Assembly (NCBI GenBank): GCA_025928435.1
Contig: JAICJM010000022.1
Span: 1 to 31,004, forward strand
Direction of reading: 5' to 3'
Source of the DNA: Thermoleophilia bacterium
Lineage (GTDB): Bacteria; Actinomycetota; Thermoleophilia; Gaiellales; JAICJC01
Length of the DNA: 31,004 nucleotides
Below the pieces are notes generated by a model. It did no database searches, was not told the origin of the DNA, and saw only the letters and a list, made by a program, of their open reading frames with translations. Below, in pieces: positions 7,392 through 13,385 of the stretch (its first letter is position 1; the number at the start of each line of letters is the position of its first letter). Made by a program: the position numbers and the translations under genes.

Positions 7392-8367
7392 GCTGCCCCG
7401 CCGACCCGCCTGGCTGCGCCGCGACCCGGCAGCGGTAACCCCTCCGTCGCCGCCCGCGCGCGAGCCGCGCATCCTGGCGACGCGGGGCGCCCCCATGCCG
7501 TTCTCGAAGGGGCGCATGGCCCAGGCGCTCGTGCTGGCCGGCGCCGACCCCGAGCGCGCGTACCAGATCGCGATGCGGATCGAGCGCGAGGTCAACGCGA
7601 CCGCCGCCGAGGAGATCCCGATCGACCAGCTCCACGGCATGGTCGAGGACCTGCTGGCGCGCGAGGGCCCGGATCTCGTCTCGCGCTATCACGGGTGGCG
7701 GGAGGTGCTGCGGCTCGACCGGCCGCTGATGCTCCTGATCGGCGGCGCCACCGGGACGGGGAAGAGCACGCTCGCGACCGAGATCGCCTACCGGCTCGGG
7801 ATCAGCCGGATCACCTCGACCGACGTCATCCGCCAGGCGATGCGGGCGTTCTTCGCCCAGGAGCTCATGCCGGAGCTGCACTACTCGTCGTTCGACGCCG
7901 CCGAGGGGCTGAAGATCCCGCTCCCCGATCCGGACGACGAGGACCGGGCGCTCTACGGGTTCATCCAGCAGGCCGGGCAGGTGGCGGTGGGCGCGAACGC
8001 CGTCGTCGAGCGGGCCGTGCTCGAGGGCCTCTCAACCGTCGTGGAGGGGATCCATGTCGTCCCGGGCCTGGTCACCGCCGACAAGCACGCGGGCGCCGTG
8101 GTCGTGCAGGTGATGCTGACCCTCGCGGACGAGGAGGTGCACCAGGCGCACTTCTTCTCCCGCGGCACCGACTCGGGCGGGTTGCGCGCGATGGAGCGGT
8201 ACCTGAAGCGGTTCGGCGAGATCCGCCGCATCCAGGAGTACCTGGTGGCGCGGGCAGAGAAGCAGGGCTGGCCGGTGGTCGAGTCGGCCGACCCCGCCCA
8301 GGCGCTCCTGAGTGTCATGGACGTGATCCTCGAGCGCGCCACCGCCCGCCCCCCGGCGGTACCCTGA
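7384..8367 (+). CDS. 2-Phosphoglycerate kinase
   Basis: A 327-residue kinase that phosphorylates 2-phosphoglycerate to 2,3-diphosphoglycerate, the substrate of the preceding gene's product. The N-terminal ATP-cone-like domain contains MPFSKGRMAQAL (38-49), the hallmark of archaeal 2PGKs. The P-loop kinase domain follows, with a canonical Walker A GATGTGKS at 121-128, then STDVIRQAMR and VVEGIHVVPG. The start is uncertain. ATG at 7495 would begin exactly at MPFSKG, but archaeal homologues have residues before this motif and RILATRG here looks like that segment. I therefore prefer GTG 7384, which overlaps cpgS by 8 nt. The glpX-like gene follows after 4 nt. The 2PGK/cDPGS pair is the complete known route to cDPG. 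Confidence 0.87.
   Translation: MPRLPRRPAWLRRDPAAVTPPSPPAREPRILATRGAPMPFSKGRMAQALVLAGADPERAYQIAMRIEREVNATAAEEIPIDQLHGMVEDLLAREGPDLVSRYHGWREVLRLDRPLMLLIGGATGTGKSTLATEIAYRLGISRITSTDVIRQAMRAFFAQELMPELHYSSFDAAEGLKIPLPDPDDEDRALYGFIQQAGQVAVGANAVVERAVLEGLSTVVEGIHVVPGLVTADKHAGAVVVQVMLTLADEEVHQAHFFSRGTDSGGLRAMERYLKRFGEIRRIQEYLVARAEKQGWPVVESADPAQALLSVMDVILERATARPPAVP
8360..8365 (+). promoter_or_regulatory. Internal -10 box before the glpX-like gene
   Basis: TACCCT, 6 nt before ATG 8372, embedded in the last codons of the kinase gene and touching its TGA. It would give the glpX-like gene a leaderless transcript besides read-through. Confidence 0.55.
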
Positions 8368-8371
8368 GGGC

Positions 8372-9379
8372 ATGGCGTCGACGGAGCGTGAGGCCGAGGC
8401 CGAAGCCGGGGATCCAGGTGTCGCGGCGCGATGCCCGTGCACCGACCTCGCGGCGGTGACGGAGCGCAGCGCGCTCGCCGCCGGCCGCCTGCTCGGCCGC
8501 GGCAACCCGGAGATGGCCGACCGGGCCGCCTCGGTGGCGATGCGCGAGGCGCTCGACGCGGTCCCCATCTCGGGCACGCTCGTGATCGGGCGCGACAACG
8601 AGGGGCATGCCCTGCACGAGGGCGCCGACCTGGGGTCGGGCGGTCATCAGCTCGATCTCGCGTGCGACCCGGTCGGGAACGGCACGGCGGTCGCCGGCGG
8701 CCGCCCCGGCGCGCTCTCGATCCTGGCGGCCAGCGATCCGGGCGGCCTCATGCAGGTGCCGCGCATGTACATGCGCAAGATGGCCGTCGGGCCGGTCGCC
8801 AAGGGGCGGATCGACCTGCGCCGGCCGGTGCGCGAGAACCTGGAGGCGATCGCCGACGCGTTCGGGCGCACCGTGGCCGACGTGACCGCGATCGTGCTCG
8901 ACCGGACGCGCCACGACGACCTGGTGGCCGAGATCCGCGAGGCCGGCGCCCGCATCAAGCTGATCGCCGACGGCGACATCATGGCCTCGATCAGCGCCGC
9001 GATCCGGGGCACGAACGACCACCTCGCGATCGGCATCGGCGGGGCCCCGGAGGGCATCATCGCCGCCGCGGCGCTGCGGTGCCTGGGGGGCGAGATCCAG
9101 GGCCAGCTGTGGCCGATGAGCCGCACGGAGATCAACCGCGCGGCCGAGGACGGGATCGACGACGTCAGCCGCATCTTCGGCATCGACGACCTCGTCCGCG
9201 GCCACCAGACCGTGGTCGCGACCGGCATCTCGGGCGGCGATCTGCTGCGCGGCGTCCGCTACATGGCCGACGGCGCGCGGACGCAGTCGGTGGTCCTGTG
9301 CTCGCGCTGCAACCGGGTCCGGTTCATCGACTCGATACACCTCTTCTCGGGCGACCGGCATGAGGAGATCCGGCTCTAG
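8372..9379 (+). CDS. GlpX-like class II fructose-1,6-bisphosphatase homologue with altered active site
   Basis: A 335-residue protein aligning along its length with GlpX: GRGNPEMADRAASVAMREAL (42-61), PRMYMRKMAVGPVAKG (130-145), LDRTRHDD, LIADGDIMASI (near 198-208), GIGGAPEG (221-228), then ATGISGGDLL and IDSIHLF near the end. The N-terminal catalytic motifs differ from the canonical ones. GEGEIDEAP, which carries acidic metal ligands, is replaced by GRDNEGHAL, and DPIEGT is replaced by DPVGNGT at about 99-105. The later GGAPEG glutamate is kept. It may therefore not be an ordinary fructose-bisphosphatase. It lies 4 nt after the 2PGK gene. Alternatives are a related sugar bisphosphatase, a phosphoglycerate-type phosphatase, or a regulatory homologue. 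Confidence 0.85.
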   Translation: MASTEREAEAEAGDPGVAARCPCTDLAAVTERSALAAGRLLGRGNPEMADRAASVAMREALDAVPISGTLVIGRDNEGHALHEGADLGSGGHQLDLACDPVGNGTAVAGGRPGALSILAASDPGGLMQVPRMYMRKMAVGPVAKGRIDLRRPVRENLEAIADAFGRTVADVTAIVLDRTRHDDLVAEIREAGARIKLIADGDIMASISAAIRGTNDHLAIGIGGAPEGIIAAAALRCLGGEIQGQLWPMSRTEINRAAEDGIDDVSRIFGIDDLVRGHQTVVATGISGGDLLRGVRYMADGARTQSVVLCSRCNRVRFIDSIHLFSGDRHEEIRL

Positions 9380-9390
9380 TCCGGCCAGGC

Positions 9391-9425
9391 GGGGACTGTC
9401 CCCGCCGAGCGGGGACAGTCCCCAT
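9391..9425. repeat. Dispersed palindromic repeat, copy 1
   Basis: GGGGACTGTCCCC (9391-9403) and GGGGACAGTCCCC (9411-9423) are inverted copies separated by 7 nt and followed by AT. Each arm is itself nearly self-complementary; the left arm extends to GGCGGGGAC-T-GTCCCCGCC (9388-9406). It lies 11 nt after the glpX-like stop and could act as a terminator. Copy 2, of identical length and spacing, is at 12231-12265. Confidence 0.85.
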
Positions 9426-9450
9426 CGCGCCCCTCCGCCGGGAGCCGAGA

Positions 9451-9456
9451 TACGCT
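9451..9456 (+). promoter_or_regulatory. -10 box of the enoyl-CoA hydratase gene
   Basis: TACGCT, 7 nt before GTG 9464. This is the leaderless arrangement and decides the start codon. Confidence 0.6.
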
Positions 9457-9463
9457 GACGCCC

Positions 9464-10294
9464 GTGAACGCGAACGCCGAGCCCCTCCTGTACGAGCTGC
9501 ACGACCGCGCCCGCGACGCGGGCCTCGACGGCTACCGGCGCATGTCCAAGGCGGCGCTGCTCGAGGCACTCGACGGCGTGGAGCCGGGGCCGACCACCGT
9601 CGAGTCGGCGGTGCGCGGCGGCCTCGGCCTGGTCACCTTCCGGGGCGGGCGCGAGAACGTGCTGGCGCTGGAGACACTCGAGGCGCTGGCCGGCGCGGCG
9701 GAGGCGCTGGCCGAGGATCCCGAGGTGCGCGTCGTCGGGATCGTCGGCGGCGGCACGCGCATCTTCTCCGCCGGCGCCGACCTGAAGGCGCTCCGGGGCC
9801 TGCGCGGCGAGGAGGTCGGCGGGCGCGGTGCCGCCGCGCTCGAGCGGATCGAGGCGGTCGCGGTGCCGACCGTGGCGCTCCTGAACGGGCATGTCGTCGG
9901 GGGCGGGATCGACCTGTGCCTGGCCTGCGACTGGCGGGTCGCCGTCGAGGGCGCCAAGCTGCGCTTCATCCACAACGAGCTCGGCTACACGCCGCCATGG
10001 GGTGCCGCGCTGCGCCTCGGCGCGCTGATCGGCCGCGGCGCCGCCCTACGCCTGTTCGCGACCTGCGAGCTGGTCTCGTCCCAGGAGGCGCGCACAGTCG
10101 GCATCGTCGACGAGGTGGTCGCGCCGCACAAGCTCCTCTCCCGGGCCGAGTCGCTCGCCGTGCGGGTGGGAAGGTCCGATCGCGAGGCCCTTGCCGGCAC
10201 GAAGCGGCTGCTGCGCCCGGGGGTCACCGGCGAGGAGCACACGCGCGCCTTCGCCGCGCTGTGGGACGCCCGGCCCGCTACCCTTCCGGAATGA
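9464..10294 (+). CDS. Enoyl-CoA hydratase/isomerase family protein with N-terminal Rho_N/SAP-like module
   Basis: A 276-residue crotonase-fold protein. The first 38 residues, with LYELHDRARDAGLDG and MSKAALLEAL, look like the small helical Rho-N/SAP-type module (LYELA..GI.G...SKAELI.AL), which is unusual in front of a crotonase. The crotonase domain follows, with FSAGADLKAL (near 102-111) forming the acyl-CoA oxyanion site and NGHVVGGGIDLCLACD (near 141-156). The first catalytic Glu of rat enoyl-CoA hydratase (GGGCE) is Asp here (GGGID), while the second Glu can be matched to HNELGY. It may thus be a hydratase or another crotonase reaction. GTG 9464 is set by the -10 box 7 nt ahead. Its stop overlaps the MIP18 gene start (ATGA). 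Confidence 0.85.
   Translation: MNANAEPLLYELHDRARDAGLDGYRRMSKAALLEALDGVEPGPTTVESAVRGGLGLVTFRGGRENVLALETLEALAGAAEALAEDPEVRVVGIVGGGTRIFSAGADLKALRGLRGEEVGGRGAAALERIEAVAVPTVALLNGHVVGGGIDLCLACDWRVAVEGAKLRFIHNELGYTPPWGAALRLGALIGRGAALRLFATCELVSSQEARTVGIVDEVVAPHKLLSRAESLAVRVGRSDREALAGTKRLLRPGVTGEEHTRAFAALWDARPATLPE
10279..10284 (+). promoter_or_regulatory. Internal -10 box before the MIP18 gene
   Basis: TACCCT, 6 nt before ATG 10291, within the last codons of the hydratase gene. Confidence 0.45.
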
Positions 10295-10590
10295 GCCTGA
10301 CCAGCGAAGACGTCTTCGAGGCCCTGCGGGTCGTCGAGGATCCGGAGCTCGGCATGGACGTCGTTGATCTCGGCCTCGTCTACGAGGTCAAGGTGGAGGG
10401 CGACGCGGTCGCCGTCATCTATTCGCTCACGTCGATGGGATGCCCGGCGGGCGCGCAGATCGAGCAGGACATCAAGGACGTCGTCGGCAGCATGGAGGGC
10501 GTGGGCGCGGTTACGACCGAGCTCACCTTCACGCCGCCGTGGTCGCCGGACCGGATGTCCGACGACGCCAAGTTCGTCCTCGGCTTCTAG
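10291..10590 (+). CDS. MIP18-family (DUF59) metal-sulfur cluster assembly factor
   Basis: A 99-residue single-domain protein of the MIP18/SufT/PaaD group, which helps insert or mature Fe-S clusters in target proteins. Family features: VFEALRVVEDPELGMDVVDLGLVYEV at the N-terminus, SLTSMGCPAG with the conserved Cys near residue 51, and TFTPPWSPDRMSDDAK at the end. It overlaps the enoyl-CoA hydratase gene by 4 nt. In phenylacetate operons such proteins (PaaD) accompany crotonases, but no other paa genes are seen here. It is convergent with bioY, and the two TAG stops interlock in one CTAG (10587-10590). Confidence 0.92.
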   Translation: MSLTSEDVFEALRVVEDPELGMDVVDLGLVYEVKVEGDAVAVIYSLTSMGCPAGAQIEQDIKDVVGSMEGVGAVTTELTFTPPWSPDRMSDDAKFVLGF

Positions 10591-11189
10591 ACCAACGAGC
10601 TCCGGCCGCGAGGCCACAGCCAGCGCCCCCACGGCGCCGCCGGGTCGATGATCGCGGCGGCCGCGAAGATCTTGGCGATGTCGCCGAGCACGAACGGCCA
10701 CAGGCCGTAGTGGAGCGTCGTGGGGCCGGAGCCCGTCCACGGCACCGGGATCGCCTGATGCAGCCACACGAGCGCGATCGCGTAGAAGCACACGCTCCCG
10801 AGCAGCATCGCGGGAACCGTCACGTAGAAGCTGCGGCCGTAGCGGTCGCAGATCAGGCCGACGACGAGCGCGGCCACCGGGAAGCCCCACAGGTAGCCGC
10901 CGGTCGCGTGCAGCGGGTCGGCCCGCGTGATCCAGTCGAGCCCGGCGTGGCCGTCCGCGAAGATCGGCGCTCCCAGAGCGCCGACGCCGAGGTAGAGCAG
11001 CTGCGAGGCGGCGCCGCGGCGCGCCCCCAGGAATGCGCCCGAGCCGAGCACGGCGAACGTCTGCAGCGTCGTCGGAACCGGATAACCGAACGAGATCCGG
11101 GCGCAGATGGCCGTGATCGCAGCCGCCCCGACGACGAGCCCGATGTTCTCCCACAGGCGCTCGGTCGTCGCGGTTTGGGTTCGGTACAT
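10587..11189 (-). CDS. bioY: BioY biotin-uptake substrate-binding membrane protein
   Basis: A 200-residue integral membrane S-component of an ECF transporter that captures biotin. The family block PVPTTLQTFAVLGSGAFLGA and LLYLGVGALGAPIFA occupies about 37-80, GGYLWGFPVAALVVG about 97-111, and there are some six hydrophobic segments. ATG 11189 is chosen because GGAGG lies 7 nt upstream; a longer frame upstream is not supported. No EcfA/EcfT or biotin synthesis genes are in the window, so it must use shared energising components elsewhere or act alone. No BirA/BioQ-type operator was recognised in the 92-bp region shared with queG. Confidence 0.92.
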   Translation of the reverse strand: MYRTQTATTERLWENIGLVVGAAAITAICARISFGYPVPTTLQTFAVLGSGAFLGARRGAASQLLYLGVGALGAPIFADGHAGLDWITRADPLHATGGYLWGFPVAALVVGLICDRYGRSFYVTVPAMLLGSVCFYAIALVWLHQAIPVPWTGSGPTTLHYGLWPFVLGDIAKIFAAAAIIDPAAPWGRWLWPRGRSSLV

Positions 11190-11268
11190 GCAGCAGCCTC
11201 CGGCTCGGGTTCCGACGTGACCGCCGTTGGACGCGCGATGACCCTCGCGGGTTGCGCCGCCCCCCATC

Positions 11269-11274
11269 TACAGT
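11269..11274 (+). promoter_or_regulatory. -10 box of queG, leaderless type
   Basis: TACAGT, 7 nt before GTG 11282. This spacing favours GTG 11282 over the in-frame GTG at 11273, which overlaps the box. Confidence 0.55.
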
Positions 11275-11281
11275 GAACGGC

Positions 11282-12271
11282 GTGGACGCAGGCGAGCTTA
11301 CCCGAGCGCTGCTCCAGGAGGCGGGCGTGGTGGGCATCGATGCCTGCGGCGTCTGCGCCGCCGAGCCGTACGCCGAGACCGAGCGGCTGATCGGCGAGCG
11401 CCGCGACGCCGGCCTCTTCGCCGACATGGGCTTCACCATCCGCCGCCCCGACCGCTCGTGCCATCCCGAGGGGCTGCTGCGCAACGCCCGCTCGGTGGTC
11501 GTCGCCGCCCGCAGCTACGCCCGCCCCGAGCCGGAGAAGCCCGACGACGAGCCACGCGGCCGCATGCCCCGCTACACCCGCCGGGACGAGTACGCCGTCC
11601 TGCGGGAGTCGCTCAGGGAGCTGGGCGCGCGCCTGCAGGGGCTGAGGCCGCGGTCGCGCTTCGCCGTCTACGTCGACTCGAACCACCACGTCGACCGCGA
11701 GGCCGCGGCGCGGGCCGGGATCGCGGTCTACGGCAAGAACACGCTCGCGATCACGCGCCGGCACGGATCGTGGGTCGTGCTCGGCGTGCTCGTCACCGAC
11801 GCGGAGCTCGAGCCGACCCATGTGGCGGCGGACGGCCCGGCCTGGGACGCGTGCGGGTCGTGCCGCGCCTGCATGGACGCCTGCCCGACCGGCGCGATCG
11901 TGGACGAGGGCGTGCTCGACGCCCGCCGCTGCCTGTCGTGGCTCTCGCAGTCGCGGCTGCCCGAGCTGCCGCACGCCGGGGCATTCGGCGACCGCGTCTA
12001 CGGCTGCGACATCTGCCAGGACGTGTGCCCCTGGAACACGGGTGCGGAGCGGCGCGCGGCCGGCCTCGAGCCGGACGACGTCGACGCGGCCTTCCCGCGG
12101 CTGCGCGACTGGCTCGACGCCGACCCCGACGCCCTGGCGGCCCGGTACCGGCGGCTCTACGTGCCCGACCGGGACGGCCTCCACCTGCAGCGCAACGCCC
12201 GCGTCGTGCTCGCGAATCTGGCCGGAAATCGGGGACTGTCCCCGTCAGGCGGGGACAGTCCCCATTCCTAG
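11282..12271 (+). CDS. queG: Epoxyqueuosine reductase QueG
   Basis: A 329-residue cobalamin and Fe-S enzyme for the last step of queuosine synthesis in tRNA wobble positions. The Fe-S domain has CGSCRACMDACPTGA with Cys181, 184, 187 and 191, Cys207, and CDICQDVCPWN with Cys232, 235 and 239, enough for two [4Fe-4S] clusters. The N-terminal domain has YVDSNHHVDREAA and VYGKNT typical of QueG. It is shorter than the proteobacterial enzyme because C-terminal HEAT-like repeats are missing. The last 15 residues (about 315-329) are mostly encoded by a dispersed palindromic repeat (12231-12265), so this tail is probably not native. The stop interlocks with that of the convergent secreted protein (CTAG 12268-12271). 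Confidence 0.93.
   Translation: MDAGELTRALLQEAGVVGIDACGVCAAEPYAETERLIGERRDAGLFADMGFTIRRPDRSCHPEGLLRNARSVVVAARSYARPEPEKPDDEPRGRMPRYTRRDEYAVLRESLRELGARLQGLRPRSRFAVYVDSNHHVDREAAARAGIAVYGKNTLAITRRHGSWVVLGVLVTDAELEPTHVAADGPAWDACGSCRACMDACPTGAIVDEGVLDARRCLSWLSQSRLPELPHAGAFGDRVYGCDICQDVCPWNTGAERRAAGLEPDDVDAAFPRLRDWLDADPDALAARYRRLYVPDRDGLHLQRNARVVLANLAGNRGLSPSGGDSPHS
12231..12265. repeat. Dispersed palindromic repeat, copy 2, inside the queG 3' end
   Basis: GGGGACTGTCCCC (12231-12243) and GGGGACAGTCCCC (12251-12263) with the same 7-nt spacer length and trailing AT as copy 1 at 9391. It is translated as the tail of QueG and lies next to the CTAG that ends both convergent genes. Confidence 0.85.
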
Positions 12272-13329
12272 TGCGTGTGGTAGCAGCTGTTCGGCCGCGT
12301 CGGCACGGGGTCGATCTTGCGCTGGTCGGCGTTGAGCCGGTGGTCGAGCCGGCGGCTGTAGGGGCCGCGAGCGTCCCTCGTCGGCTGCAGGTTGCCGAGG
12401 CCGGGGACGTAGTAGCCCGGGCCGTAGTTGCGCCATGACACGATCGGCGTCACCCCGGGCCCGTTGGCGGTGATCCGGTACTGCAGCCCGCGGCCCGGCT
12501 TCGGCCGGCTGCGGACGCCCGCGATCGTGCGGTAGACGCCGGGGCAGAAGTCGCCGTGGGGCCGGTGGGTGAGGAACGAGTTGAACCGGTACCAGCCGCC
12601 GACCTGGCGGTAGCCCTTCTTCCACGGCGGCTTGAGGGTGTCCATGTAGACCAGGCGGCCGAAGCTGTCGGTGGGGGCGCCTGCGGCGGTCGAGCCGAAC
12701 CCGTACACCGGCGTGCCGTGGTACGTGAACGTCCCGTAGATGTGGTCGTACGGGCCGCCGCGCGCGCCGGCGTAGATCCAGTCCGCCTTGAACCACAGGT
12801 CCGGAAGCGCCCCCGACCAGTGGCTCACGTGCAGCTCCCACGCGGACTGGCCGCGGGCGTTGGGCTTCCAGCCGTTGTCGCGCAGGCCGCGCTGCCACAC
12901 CTGGAGCGCCCAGTTGGTGCCGTCCGGCGCCGTGCACGCCTTCACGAGCCCGAAGAGCGGCGGGCCGGTGTAGGGGCCGCAGACGTTGTGCCTGGAGACG
13001 TGGCGCCAGTAGCCGCGACCGAGCACGGAGCCGTATCCGCCCGCGTAATTCACGTGGAACTTCACCTGACTCTTCGGGTGCGCGGCGTTCGGCCGGACGG
13101 CGTTCTTGGCCCCCCAGAGGAGCGCATGGATCGTGCGGCCGTGCGCGTAGTAGGTGACGAGCGCGACCCGGCTCGAGTCGACCTTCAGCGTCTCGTAGCG
13201 GGCGTTGCGGTCGAGCAGCTTGCTCGCGGCGGCAGGCCCTGCGAGCGGCCCGGCCAGGGCGGCCGCGGCAGCGGCGAGGCACACGAGCGCGAGGCACCGG
13301 CGCGCAGGGATGCGGAGCTGCAAACCCAA
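12268..13329 (-). CDS. Secreted protein of unrecognised family (paralogue A)
   Basis: A 353-residue exported protein with a signal peptide ending near residue 36 (GPAAASK). I recognise no named domain. It is clearly homologous over its length to the protein at 22237-23271: shared blocks include LLDRNA/LIDRNA, HNVCGPYTGP, NWALQ-WQR-L, VSHW-GALP-LW, DTLKPP, GGW-RFN-FL-H and GPGVTPIV-W. The set is rich in Trp, Tyr and Gly with a few conserved Cys (CGPYTG, AC, FCPGV, SCY), suggesting a disulphide-stabilised extracellular beta-rich domain, which is inference. The start is the rare TTG at 13329, because a TAGCCT box lies 6 nt ahead; an ATG at 13334 is out of frame. The stop overlaps that of queG. 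Confidence 0.85.
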   Translation of the reverse strand: MGLQLRIPARRCLALVCLAAAAAALAGPLAGPAAASKLLDRNARYETLKVDSSRVALVTYYAHGRTIHALLWGAKNAVRPNAAHPKSQVKFHVNYAGGYGSVLGRGYWRHVSRHNVCGPYTGPPLFGLVKACTAPDGTNWALQVWQRGLRDNGWKPNARGQSAWELHVSHWSGALPDLWFKADWIYAGARGGPYDHIYGTFTYHGTPVYGFGSTAAGAPTDSFGRLVYMDTLKPPWKKGYRQVGGWYRFNSFLTHRPHGDFCPGVYRTIAGVRSRPKPGRGLQYRITANGPGVTPIVSWRNYGPGYYVPGLGNLQPTRDARGPYSRRLDHRLNADQRKIDPVPTRPNSCYHTH

Positions 13330-13335
13330 AACATC

Positions 13336-13341
13336 AGGCTA
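13336..13341 (-). promoter_or_regulatory. -10 box of secreted paralogue A
   Basis: TAGCCT on the minus strand, 6 nt before TTG 13329. It supports a leaderless mRNA starting at TTG. Confidence 0.5.
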
Positions 13342-13385
13342 CCAGCACCCGCGGGAAGGTGTCGAGGAGCCCGCCTACCGCGCGG

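Noticed and set aside
11190..11267. Longer N-terminus of BioY from 11267
   Set aside because: The extra residues are polar and Gly-rich, not like BioY, and a Shine-Dalgarno sits before ATG 11189.
11252..11281. Earlier TTG or GTG starts for queG
   Set aside because: TTG 11252 and GTG 11273 lie before or inside the TACAGT box; GTG 11282 has the leaderless spacing and keeps the whole family sequence.
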